DNA of 64,000 nt from Collinsella aerofaciens. Lineage in GTDB: Bacteria; Actinomycetota; Coriobacteriia; Coriobacteriales; Coriobacteriaceae. Positions 48,900-58,366 of the stretch are shown one piece after another; the stretch's first letter is position 1; each line of letters begins with the position of its first letter. A program made the position numbers and the translations under genes. The stretch is from NCBI RefSeq assembly GCF_902364945.1, contig NZ_CABJFS010000001.1, positions 62,001 through 126,000 on the forward strand, read 5' to 3'. Under the pieces are notes generated by a model. The model was not told the origin of the DNA. It saw nothing but the letters and a program-made list of their open reading frames with translations, and did no database searches.

Positions 48900-51242
48900 A
48901 TGGCTCAAGATAAGTTCGACGTGGGCGGCATGACATGCGCCGCCTGCCAGGCGCACGTGGACCGCGCCGTAAGCAAACTCGACGGCGTCCAAAGCGTCGC
49001 GGTCAACCTACTCGCTGGTTCCATGATGGTCGACTATGACCCCGCGCAGGTCACCTCCGACGATATCTGCACCGCCGTCGACCGTGCGGGCTACTCGGCC
49101 TCACCCGTCGATGCGGGCACCGGTGCCGCCGGCTCAAGCGGCAACACGCAGGTCAGGTCCGGCGCCGCCCACATGGAGTCGCCCACCAAAAAATTGGAGG
49201 CCGCCGCCTCTGCCATGCGCGCCCGCCTCATCGTCTCGATCGCCTTCCTCATCCCGCTGTTCTACATAGGCATGGGGCACATGCTCGGTTGGCCACTGCC
49301 CGGCATCTGCACGGACCACATCCACAGCATGACGCTCGCCCTCACCGAGCTTGTCCTGCTCATCCCCATCGTCTACGTCAACGACGCATACTTTATCAAC
49401 GGCTTCAAATCACTCGTGCACGGCGCGCCCACCATGGACGCTCTCATCGCCGTCGGCGGCACCGCCTCCATCGCTTGGTCGCTCTATGCCATGTTTATCA
49501 TGGCCGACCAGCTGGCCACAGGTCAGGTGCACGAGGCCATGATGACGGGCATGGACAACCTGTATTTTGAGAGTGCGGGCACGATCCTGTCGCTCGTCAC
49601 CGTGGGCAAATACCTCGAGACGCGCAGCAAGTCCAAAACCGGCGGCGCCATCGAGGCGCTGATCGACCTGGCGCCCAAGACCGCGACCGTCGTTGCCGAC
49701 GACGGTACCGAAACCACCGTCGACGTCGACAGCATCCTTCCCGGCCAGGTCCTGCGCGTGCGCCCCGGAGAGTCCATCCCCGTCGATGGCGTGGTGCTCG
49801 AAGGCAGCTCGGCCGTGGACGAGAGTGCGCTCACCGGCGAGTCCATCCCCGTGGAAAAGACCGCCGGCGACACCGTCAACGCCGCCACCGTCAACCGCAC
49901 CGGTTCGTTTACCTTCCGCGCCACGCGGGTGGGTGCCGAGACATCGCTCGCCAAGATCATCCAGCTCGTCGAGGACGCCAACGCCACCAAGGCGCCCATC
50001 GCCCGCATGGCCGACAAGGTCGCCGGCGTGTTCGTGCCCGTGGTGTTCGTGATCTCGGCCGTGACCTTTGCGGTGTGGATGGCACTGACCGGCAGCATAA
50101 ACGAGGCGCTCACCTCCGCCGTGGCCGTGCTGGTGATCAGCTGTCCGTGCGCACTGGGTCTGGCCACGCCCGTCGCCATTATGGTGGGCACCGGCAAGGG
50201 CGCCGAAATGGGCATTCTGTTTAAGAGCGCCGAGGCGCTAGAGAACCTGCGCAGCGTGGGCACCGTCGTGCTCGACAAGACGGGCACCGTCACCCGCGGC
50301 AAGCCGGCCGTGACCGATATCGTGGTTGCCGCACGCGCCGACGGCTCGCCCGCCATGAGCGAAAAGGCGCTGCTCAAGCTGGCCGCCGCGCTGGAGCGCT
50401 CGAGCGAGCACCCGCTGGCCGAGGCGATTATGGCCGAGTGCGAGTCGCGCGGAATCGTCGCGCGCATGGTCGAGGACTTTGCCGCCGTGCCCGGGCGAGG
50501 CGTTACGGCACGCGAGGGGCAGAATGTCATCGCAGCCGGCAACGTGCGCCTGATGAACGAGCTGGGCGCGGAGGTGCCCGCCGGTCTTGCCGAGAAGTTC
50601 GCTGCCGAGGGCAAGACGCCGCTGTTCTTTGCCAAGAACGGCGAGCTTGCCGGCACCATTGCCGTGGCTGACGAGGTCAAAGAAACGAGCGCCGAGGCCA
50701 TCGCCGCGCTCCGCAAGCTCGGCGTCGACGTGCGCATGCTCACCGGCGACAACCGCGTGACGGCCGAGGCCATCGCCCGCCGCGTGGGACTCACCAGCGA
50801 ACAGGTTATCGCCGACGTCCTCCCCGCCGACAAGGAACGCCACGTGCGCGAACTGCAGGATGCGGGCGGCAAGGTCGCCATGGTGGGCGACGGCATCAAT
50901 GACTCCCCCGCCCTGGCGCGCGCCGACGTGGGCCTTGCCATTGGCACCGGCGCCGACATCGCCAAGGAGGGCGCCGACGTGGTGCTCATGCGCAGCGACC
51001 TCATGGACGTCGCCCGCGCCATCGAGCTGTCGCGCGCCACGATCCGCAACATCAAGCAGGACCTGTTCTGGGCACTGTTCTACAACGGTATCGGCATTCC
51101 GCTCGCCGCGGGCGTGTTCTTCCCGCTCACCGGATGGCAGCTCTCGCCGATGTTTGGAGCTGCGGCCATGAGCCTGTCGAGCGTGTGCGTCGTAAGCAAT
51201 GCGCTGCGCCTGCGAACCTTTAAGCCCAAAGTGGCAAAATAG
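48900..51242 (+). CDS. copA: Copper-translocating P1B-type ATPase
   Basis: This 780-residue membrane pump exports Cu+. One N-terminal HMA domain binds copper through GGMTCAACQ (C13, C16). Transmembrane helices follow, with the intramembrane CPC motif at 415-417, the phosphorylated aspartate in DKTGTVTRG (D459), the nucleotide-site [10 protein letters not shown] and the hinge [12 protein letters not shown]. The ATG has AAAGGAGAAGCC before it. It leads a copA-copZ-csoR operon with a CsoR-like operator in its promoter. Confidence 0.97.
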   Translation: MAQDKFDVGGMTCAACQAHVDRAVSKLDGVQSVAVNLLAGSMMVDYDPAQVTSDDICTAVDRAGYSASPVDAGTGAAGSSGNTQVRSGAAHMESPTKKLEAAASAMRARLIVSIAFLIPLFYIGMGHMLGWPLPGICTDHIHSMTLALTELVLLIPIVYVNDAYFINGFKSLVHGAPTMDALIAVGGTASIAWSLYAMFIMADQLATGQVHEAMMTGMDNLYFESAGTILSLVTVGKYLETRSKSKTGGAIEALIDLAPKTATVVADDGTETTVDVDSILPGQVLRVRPGESIPVDGVVLEGSSAVDESALTGESIPVEKTAGDTVNAATVNRTGSFTFRATRVGAETSLAKIIQLVEDANATKAPIARMADKVAGVFVPVVFVISAVTFAVWMALTGSINEALTSAVAVLVISCPCALGLATPVAIMVGTGKGAEMGILFKSAEALENLRSVGTVVLDKTGTVTRGKPAVTDIVVAARADGSPAMSEKALLKLAAALERSSEHPLAEAIMAECESRGIVARMVEDFAAVPGRGVTAREGQNVIAAGNVRLMNELGAEVPAGLAEKFAAEGKTPLFFAKNGELAGTIAVADEVKETSAEAIAALRKLGVDVRMLTGDNRVTAEAIARRVGLTSEQVIADVLPADKERHVRELQDAGGKVAMVGDGINDSPALARADVGLAIGTGADIAKEGADVVLMRSDLMDVARAIELSRATIRNIKQDLFWALFYNGIGIPLAAGVFFPLTGWQLSPMFGAAAMSLSSVCVVSNALRLRTFKPKVAK

Positions 51243-51274
51243 GTTCACCCTTAAGTCCATTTAGAACGGGTTTT

Positions 51275-51360
51275 CCAGGTGCCCGAGATTGACCTGAAAG
51301 AGGAGCGACGCGTACTTTGGTACGCGAGCGACGGCTTGAAGGCCAAGGTCGGGTGCCTGG
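51275..51360 (+). repeat. Hairpin between copA and copZ
   Basis: CCAGGTGCCCGA (51275-51286) can pair with TCGGGTGCCTGG (51349-51360) using two G-U-type pairs, and inside it GCGTAC (51310) pairs with GTACGC (51320). There is no T run, so it probably tunes relative copA and copZ expression by mRNA processing or stability. Confidence 0.6.
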
Positions 51361-51389
51361 GAAAGCCGACACAACAGAGAGGAATACCG

Positions 51390-51611
51390 ATGCGATACAC
51401 AATCAAGACTTCCGGCCTCATGTGCGGCCACTGCGACGCCACCGTCGAGACGGCGTTGCTCAACGTTGCCGGCGTGACCGACGCCGACGCCGATCACGAG
51501 ACCCAGACCGTCCAGGTTGAGTGCGCCGACACCGTGACCGCCGAGCAGCTCGCTGCCGCCGTCGAGGGCGCCGGCGAGAAGTTCCACGCCCTGTCCGTGA
51601 CCGCCGCGTAG
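51390..51611 (+). CDS. copZ: Copper chaperone CopZ
   Basis: This 73-residue heavy-metal-associated domain protein binds Cu+ through LMCGHC (C12, C15) and hands it to CopA or CsoR. The length and fold are typical. ATG 51390 was chosen for GAGAGGAA 6-8 nt upstream. It lies between copA and csoR. Confidence 0.95.
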   Translation: MRYTIKTSGLMCGHCDATVETALLNVAGVTDADADHETQTVQVECADTVTAEQLAAAVEGAGEKFHALSVTAA

Positions 51612-51659
51612 CAGCTACCAGAAGCATTCGACCCCATCGACCAGAAACGAGGACCCGCC

Positions 51660-51932
51660 ATGATGGCAGACCACAAATCGGTGACCCGCATGCTCAAGAC
51701 GGCACGCGGCCAGATCGACGGCATCTTGCGGATGGTCGATGAGGACCGCTACTGCGTCGATATTTCCACGCAGCTCATGGCAACGCAGGCGCTCATTGCG
51801 CGCATCAACGCCGACGTGCTCAAGGCGCATATCGAGGGCTGCGTGACTTCGGCAATCGAATCGGGCGACGAAGACCTCAAGGCCGCCAAGCTCGCCGAGA
51901 TCGAACGCGTCGTCGACAAGCTCTCCAAGTAA
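51660..51932 (+). CDS. csoR: Copper-sensing repressor CsoR
   Basis: This 90-residue all-helical CsoR/RcnR-family regulator has the Cu+ ligands C32, H57 and C61 (DRYCVDI, KAHIEGC). It would release its operator when copper binds. Its gene ends the cop operon, and a matching palindrome lies in the copA promoter. GAGG is about 7 nt before the ATG; a second ATG follows directly. Confidence 0.94.
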   Translation: MMADHKSVTRMLKTARGQIDGILRMVDEDRYCVDISTQLMATQALIARINADVLKAHIEGCVTSAIESGDEDLKAAKLAEIERVVDKLSK

Positions 51933-51937
51933 TTGGG

Positions 51938-52025
51938 GCATTGGGGACGGACTGCTTTGCACCTTCTTGGTGCATCGGGGACAGGTATGTTTGCACCACC
52001 TTGGTGCAGATTGACCTGTCCCCCT
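51938..52025. repeat. Dispersed GGGGAC palindrome after csoR
   Basis: GGGGACAGGT (near 51979) pairs with ACCTGTCCCC (near 52014) around a smaller TGCACC-ACCT-TGGTGCA-type hairpin. An additional TTGGGGAC and TTGCACC...GGTGCA lie just before. It shares the GGGGAC core with the other dispersed repeats. Confidence 0.7.
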
Positions 52026-52078
52026 TGCTCTAAATCGGGTATAAAGGCGTGCAGCATATCGAACGAAAGGCAATTTGC

Positions 52079-52552
52079 ATGAATGACTTTATGAAGGGCC
52101 GCAATGGCGCCGATGAGCTCACCATCGTTATGGGCTTTGTCGGCATCGTCATCGCGATGATCGGATCGATAGCCCATATCCAGTGGCTCAGCTGGATTGC
52201 CATCGCCGTAATCGTGATTGGCGTGCTGCGCGGCCTGTCCAAAAATATCGATGCACGTCGCAAGGAAAACGCGGCCTTTGTCGCCGCGACCGCTAACGTC
52301 CCCGGCCTGGGCAAGTTCGTAGCGAGCTTGGGTAGCGGCACCGCGGCTGCCAACGCCTCGCGCACGGCCGGTACCAGCAAGGAAGACTTTGAGCGTGCCA
52401 AGCGCACGGCCAAGAAGATGTGGAAGGGTCGCAAGACCACAGCATACCTCAAGTGCCCCAACTGCGGCCAGATGCTCTCCGTCCCCAAGGGCAAAGGCAA
52501 GATCCGCGTCACCTGCCCCAAGTGCCACGCCAAGATGGAAACCCGCTCCTAG
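52079..52552 (+). CDS. Small membrane protein with C-terminal zinc ribbon
   Basis: This 157-residue protein is not assigned to a family. Residues about 15-55 form two adjacent hydrophobic segments (ELTIVMGFVGIVIAMIG, LSWIAIAVIVIGVLRG). A basic middle region follows, and the C-terminus has a zinc-ribbon pair (LKCPNCGQML, then VTCPKCHAKM). Such a layout suggests a membrane-anchored protein with a cytoplasmic metal-binding tail. GAAAGG lies about 8 nt before the ATG. It is followed by a bidirectional terminator. Confidence 0.75.
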   Translation: MNDFMKGRNGADELTIVMGFVGIVIAMIGSIAHIQWLSWIAIAVIVIGVLRGLSKNIDARRKENAAFVAATANVPGLGKFVASLGSGTAAANASRTAGTSKEDFERAKRTAKKMWKGRKTTAYLKCPNCGQMLSVPKGKGKIRVTCPKCHAKMETRS

Positions 52553-52615
52553 CGCCCGCACGCGGGACAAATTAATCAGGTTTGTTTGTCCCAAATCTTA
52601 AGTATTTGTTCGATA

Positions 52616-52652
52616 AAAAAGCCGAGGCCTCGTGTTGAGACCTCGGCTTTTT
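52616..52652. terminator. Bidirectional terminator
   Basis: AAAAAGCCGAGGCCTC, a short loop and GAGACCTCGGCTTTTT serve both the plus-strand zinc-ribbon gene and the convergent amidohydrolase. Confidence 0.9.
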
Positions 52653-52685
52653 GCATGCGGCAACGGAGCTGCCCCTTTGTCACAT

Positions 52686-54056
52686 CTACGCCACACCGTC
52701 GCGGGCGAGCTCCTCAGCCAGCGCTTCGGCAGGCATGGCCATAATCGCGTCGAGCTCGGCGTCCACCTCGGGAATACGCTTCACCTTGAGTTTGCGCACC
52801 AGATCACCACGGCACATCACGTACGTCGGCTCACGCAGTGCGCACAGATCATCGAGCGGGTTCTTGCGCGTTACCAAGATATCGGCAGCCTTGCCGCACT
52901 CGATCGTACCGGTCTCGCCGCCCAGCCCCAGCAGCTCGGCATTGATCTGCGTAGCCGTATGCAGCGCAAAGGCGTTGCTCACGCCCACGTACTTGGCAAA
53001 AAAGGCAACCTCACGCCACATGTCGTACTGCGTCACAAACGGGCAGCTCGAGTCCGTGCCCAGGCCCACCTTAACGCCAGCTTCCAGTGCGGCACGGGCG
53101 CTCTCGATGATGCCCGAACACACAATGTCGCCGTTCTTCTTTTGCGTGTCGGTCGAATGGGTCTTCTCCGGATCGAGCAGCACAAACGGCAGCGCGGGGC
53201 TGATAGTGCAGGTAACGCTGGGCGCACGCCCCTCAAGCTGCGTGCCCGCGGCGCCGCGGTACAGTTCCAAGATCTCGGGAGTCATCGGGGCACCGTGCTC
53301 GATCGTATCGACGCCGGCCTCAAGCGCGGCCTTCACGCCCTCGGTGCTCTCGACATGAGCCATAACCGGCAGGCCCACCTCGTGCGCAGCCTTGCACGCC
53401 GCCGCGGCAACCTCGACCGGCATGCGCAGCACGCCCGGCTCACCTACTTCGGTCGCGTCGAACACGCCGCCCGTCACGAACAGCTTGATGACGTCGGCAC
53501 CGCGCGCATACAAGTCACGCACTTGTTCGGCCGCCTCATCGGGGGTATCGGCGACCTGCGCGAACAGCCCCGCACCGTGACCGCCCGGCACCGTGACACC
53601 CGTTCCCGGCGCCACCAGACGCGGACCCTGATACTTGCCGGCGTCGATAGCGTTGCGCACGGCAATATCGGCAAACAGCGGGTCACCCGCACCGCGCACC
53701 GTGGTCACGCCGCTTGCCAACTGCTGCTGGGCGCTGCCCTTAAGAATATGGCGCACGATGGCGCGCCCCACGGGATTATCGAGCTTCTTCATCAGCGCGC
53801 CCGCATCGCCGGCCGAGACAGGCTTGCCCGAGCCGCACAGGTGCACATGCATATTGATGAGGCCGGGCATGAGGTACGCGCCGGCCAGGTCGATGACCTC
53901 GGCACCTGCAGGCGCCTGCGCCACAGCACTCGGCCCCACCCACGTGATGACACCGCGCTCAACGGCCACGGCCATATCGGGTTGCGGCTCCATATGCTCC
54001 GAGCCATCCAGGACGGTCGCATTGATAAACAACGTGGAACGATCGGCAGACGCCAT
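52686..54056 (-). CDS. Amidohydrolase family protein (imidazolonepropionase/prolidase-like)
   Basis: This 456-residue metal-dependent hydrolase has the family HxH (NMHVHLCG, H70 and H72), a middle metal-ligand histidine set (PVMAHVESTEG, DTIEHGAP) and the catalytic aspartate in GLGTDSSCP. The opening LFINATVLDGSE and closing GKAADILVTRKNPLDDL are typical. Related enzymes cleave cyclic imides, prolyl dipeptides or chlorohydrolase substrates; the substrate here is not known. ATG 54056 was chosen for GGGAGGAG 7 nt upstream. Array 2 lies upstream of it. Confidence 0.9.
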   Translation of the reverse strand: MASADRSTLFINATVLDGSEHMEPQPDMAVAVERGVITWVGPSAVAQAPAGAEVIDLAGAYLMPGLINMHVHLCGSGKPVSAGDAGALMKKLDNPVGRAIVRHILKGSAQQQLASGVTTVRGAGDPLFADIAVRNAIDAGKYQGPRLVAPGTGVTVPGGHGAGLFAQVADTPDEAAEQVRDLYARGADVIKLFVTGGVFDATEVGEPGVLRMPVEVAAAACKAAHEVGLPVMAHVESTEGVKAALEAGVDTIEHGAPMTPEILELYRGAAGTQLEGRAPSVTCTISPALPFVLLDPEKTHSTDTQKKNGDIVCSGIIESARAALEAGVKVGLGTDSSCPFVTQYDMWREVAFFAKYVGVSNAFALHTATQINAELLGLGGETGTIECGKAADILVTRKNPLDDLCALREPTYVMCRGDLVRKLKVKRIPEVDAELDAIMAMPAEALAEELARDGVA

Positions 54057-54205
54057 ATCGAGCTCCTCCCTCACGAGCAACTTGAACATTTGTCCATTAT
54101 CACCCAGTGCGGCAGGGTTGCTGCGGACATATCGGTTAACGGAGAAAGGATGAGACACGGAGAACGGAATGCATTGCAGTCCCATCCCAGCGACATCCGG
54201 GAAAT

Positions 54206-54423
54206 GTCTAGATCTGTAACAGGTAGACCGGGTTTTAGCAGCCAGATGTTACAGATCGAGATCTTTCGGCACCGCGTCCAACCTTTGTCTCAATCTGTAA
54301 CAAGTAGACAGGTTTTCGGCCTCTAGATGTTACAGATCGAGATATTTTAGCGGCAGCCAACCTTCTGTCTCGATCTGTAACAGTTGCGAGGCCAAACGGC
54401 CCCTTGTTGTTACAGATCGAGAC
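54206..54423. repeat. Palindromic array 2: three 57-bp units
   Basis: Units lie at 54206-54262, 54287-54343 and 54367-54423, all 57 bp, with spacers of 24 and 23 bp. Each unit has the arms GTCTCGATCTGTAACA and the complement of that, with unique 25-bp interiors. It lies between the amidohydrolase start and the DUF559-like stop, both on the minus strand, so it is likely transcribed within one RNA. Confidence 0.95.
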
Positions 54424-54464
54424 AAACTCGGCAGAAACAACCACATTCGCGTCAGTTGCACCCC

Positions 54465-55535
54465 TTAGCACCCATACCACTGACGCTTCCATCCCTCAGC
54501 CAAATCGGCCCGCTGCGAAATACCCGCCAGCCTCATCTTTTCAGCCAGCTTCCCTGGGTTCTTGAGCTCATCAAACGTAAACCGAAGCACCTTATGCCCG
54601 AGCATTGTCAGATGAGATTCCCGCTGACGCTCTGCCACGAATGGGTCAACCGACTCCCGACCCTCGCCGCTCTGCAAGGTGTACTTCCCCTTTCCGTCGA
54701 GCTCGCCGATGACACACGTCCCGTCCTCGAGCCGCCAAAAATAGTCGACGCGAAACACCTGGCTCGGATCGAGCGGGTCGCGAAACTCCACCTGCAGCTC
54801 CGGAACCGGAAAGCCGTACGCAATAAAGAATGCTCGGAACCGAGACTCACCGCCGTTTTCAGACAGCCCGTCCGCATACGACGCAATCACCTGTGCCCTG
54901 CGATACCCTCGCCTGCCCTCGCAATCGGCGCGGAGGCGCTCGCACAAATCCCCACGTGATACGCCTTTCGCCCGCAGTGCAGAATCGGCAATCGCCAACC
55001 CGTAGGAGAACGGCGCACGCAGTAGGCAATCCTCCACCGTGCGCCAAAACGACGTCACCCGCACGCCGTCGACTTGCTCAAGCGCACCCGCCGCCTGCGG
55101 ACGCAACAGCCGGCATCCTGCACTCAACGTCACCGAACAACCCGTCTTAACAAGAAAACGCGACCCAAGCAGATCATTCGGCACCTCCAGACCCCACAAA
55201 AGCGCCGCGTCATAGCCCCAAAACGCCCAATCGGGATGAAACTCTGCAAGCCCTTTGATGGTACGCAGCGTTCGCTCCGCCGGCGTCAGTACACCCCAAT
55301 CATGTTGAAAGCAGAACAAATACGGCTCGGGTTCCGCGATATCGTCGGTTCCAACATGACGCCGCAGCCACATGAGCTCGGCATTGTCATGCGTTGCGAG
55401 CAGCGCACCTTGCTCGGTCGCCTCCGTGAGTCGCGCGAGCATCCTATTCCGCGCCAACGTGTTGCGAGTCGTATGCTTGTGCTTGAAAACGGTATTAGAC
55501 ACTTCCATCACCACCACATCGGACAAATGGACCAT
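54465..55535 (-). CDS. DUF559/AbiEi-like protein flanked by palindromic arrays
   Basis: This about 356-residue protein is only partly recognised. The middle part resembles AbiEi-type antitoxin/regulator proteins of actinobacteria (FHPDWAFWGYDAALLWGLEVP). The C-terminal third resembles the Vsr/DUF559 endonuclease fold: VDYFWRLEDGTCVIGELDG near residue 265, with D and E in the order of a PD-(D/E)XK-like core, then RQRESHLTMLGHKVLRFTFDEL. ATG 55535 has GGAGG 11 nt upstream; GTG 55541 has it 5 nt upstream and may be the true start. Palindromic arrays 2 and 3 lie immediately on both sides. Nuclease activity is an inference. Confidence 0.6.
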   Translation of the reverse strand: MVHLSDVVVMEVSNTVFKHKHTTRNTLARNRMLARLTEATEQGALLATHDNAELMWLRRHVGTDDIAEPEPYLFCFQHDWGVLTPAERTLRTIKGLAEFHPDWAFWGYDAALLWGLEVPNDLLGSRFLVKTGCSVTLSAGCRLLRPQAAGALEQVDGVRVTSFWRTVEDCLLRAPFSYGLAIADSALRAKGVSRGDLCERLRADCEGRRGYRRAQVIASYADGLSENGGESRFRAFFIAYGFPVPELQVEFRDPLDPSQVFRVDYFWRLEDGTCVIGELDGKGKYTLQSGEGRESVDPFVAERQRESHLTMLGHKVLRFTFDELKNPGKLAEKMRLAGISQRADLAEGWKRQWYGC

Positions 55536-55561
55536 CGTCACCGTTGCCTCCGCCGACAAAC

Positions 55562-55779
55562 GTTTCGACCTGTAACAGGAAGACCGATTTTTGGACTGTA
55601 GATGTTACAGATTGAGACATTCCCCCCAGCCAGGTGCCAAACGTCTCGATCTGTAACAGTAAGACGTTCTCCAGGCCCCCTAAGCGTTACAGATTTAGAC
55701 AAACCAGCGGTGCCCAAGCGTTCGTCTCGATCTGTAACAGATAGACTGGTTTTTGTCCCCAAACGTTACAGATCGAGAC
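55562..55779. repeat. Palindromic array 3: three units of 57, 58 and 56 bp
   Basis: Units lie at 55562-55618, 55643-55700 and 55724-55779, with spacers of 24 and 23 bp, keeping the about 80-bp period. The first unit begins about 20-27 bp upstream of the DUF559-like start. There is no room for a promoter between array and gene, so the array is probably in its 5' untranslated RNA. Confidence 0.95.
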
Positions 55780-55819
55780 AAAAAGGCAAAAGGCAAGGCA
55801 GGCGACAACCACCCATCCC

Positions 55820-56527
55820 CTACTCCCACTCTTGCTCGTAGATATTGAGCGACTTTACGTACCGCCCCTGGGCGCCCATGATGTCGCGGACCAGACGCAA
55901 GAAGAAGCTGATGCACGAGGTGTCAAAGCCGTCCTGCAGATCCTCGGGATGCACCGCACCCGGCCCGTCGACCGCCGTGTCGTTCAGGCGCGCGATGTCA
56001 TATAAGTAGAGCTGTCCCGCTGTAAGCCAGACATCGTCGACACAGGCGAGGCGCACCGCAATCGCGCCGTCGTTCCAATGCTCCTTTTGCACGATATGCG
56101 GGTCGTAGACATCAAAGCGACGATCGGTGCGTGTGTCCTTCAGCGCGACCATGCCGGACGCAGGATCCTTGTCCAAAATGCCAAAGCGAGAGAAGTACTG
56201 CGTGCCGCGCACCTGCTTAAGTCGCCCAAGCGAGGCAGGAGAAATTGACGCTGGCGGCTCATCCACATATAGCTCGAGCAGCGTCTTGCCATGGCGATAG
56301 GGGCGCTCAAACAGCAGCCAATCGGTAAACGCCATGTTGTAGGCCATGATTTCGTTTTGAGAAGGTTCCTCGCAATAGCTGAGCCACGGATCGACGATAA
56401 TCTCGAACTGCTCGCGCGCCGGCTCCAGAAACTGAAACTTCCGCAGCATCCAAAAATGGGCCATGTCGGCAATATCGTTGCCGACGGCTTCAGCCAGCTC
56501 TGCTCGGTCAAAAACTTGGTCAGTCAT
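55820..56527 (-). CDS. Uncharacterised 235-residue protein
   Basis: I do not recognise this protein. It is soluble-looking, with no signal peptide or membrane span. It is rich in aromatic and acidic residues (AHFWMLRKFQFLEP, DPWLSYCEEPSQNEI, FTDWLLFERPY) and has a second half of beta character (GMVALKDTRTDRRFDVYDPH). The ATG has GAGGAGG 5 nt upstream, so it is a real gene. It lies upstream of array 3 and the DUF559-like gene on the same strand and may be co-transcribed with them. Confidence 0.75.
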   Translation of the reverse strand: MTDQVFDRAELAEAVGNDIADMAHFWMLRKFQFLEPAREQFEIIVDPWLSYCEEPSQNEIMAYNMAFTDWLLFERPYRHGKTLLELYVDEPPASISPASLGRLKQVRGTQYFSRFGILDKDPASGMVALKDTRTDRRFDVYDPHIVQKEHWNDGAIAVRLACVDDVWLTAGQLYLYDIARLNDTAVDGPGAVHPEDLQDGFDTSCISFFLRLVRDIMGAQGRYVKSLNIYEQEWE

Positions 56528-56822
56528 GGCATCCTCCTCAAACTGATGGACCTCAATTTGAGCTTACGAGGAGGGTGGGCAGCCACTGTCAGCGCAGGCA
56601 AAATAGGCCTTTTGTTGCAAACCAGATGCTGACCAAACACTTGACGAAAAGCTTGACCGAATGAGCGCACCGCAAAGAAACCGCAGGTAGACATAGACAG
56701 CCAACACGACCTTTTGAGCCAGATGCCCGCAGCCACCACAGAAACAACAGGTGACCACAGCCAAAGAAGTCGACAAATGAACACCCATACGTCGACAAAC
56801 GAGCAAATCGCTCGCAAAGAGT
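56528..56822. other. Intergenic region upstream of the uncharacterised gene
   Basis: About 295 bp without a credible gene. It must hold the promoter of the 55820-56527 gene. Several CGACAAA/TTGACGAAAAG-like words recur but no clear palindrome was seen until the dispersed repeat at 56823. Confidence 0.4.
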
Positions 56823-56862
56823 GTCCCCAACGACTAGACAAAAATGACCAGTCATTGGGGAC
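56823..56862. repeat. GACTAGT/TTGGGGAC dispersed palindrome, second copy
   Basis: GTCCCCAACGACTAGAC faces GACCAGTCATTGGGGAC, an imperfect hairpin closely related to 33142-33179. It lies 18 nt past the gltD stop and may act as its terminator. Confidence 0.8.
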
Positions 56863-56879
56863 GTTCTTAAATGACTACT

Positions 56880-58361
<1,482 letters not shown>

Positions 58362-58366
58362 GGCAC

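Noticed and set aside
54206..55779. CRISPR array
   Set aside because: Spacing is CRISPR-like, but the repeats are 57-bp palindromes with variable interiors, arrays have only two or three units, and no cas genes are in the window.
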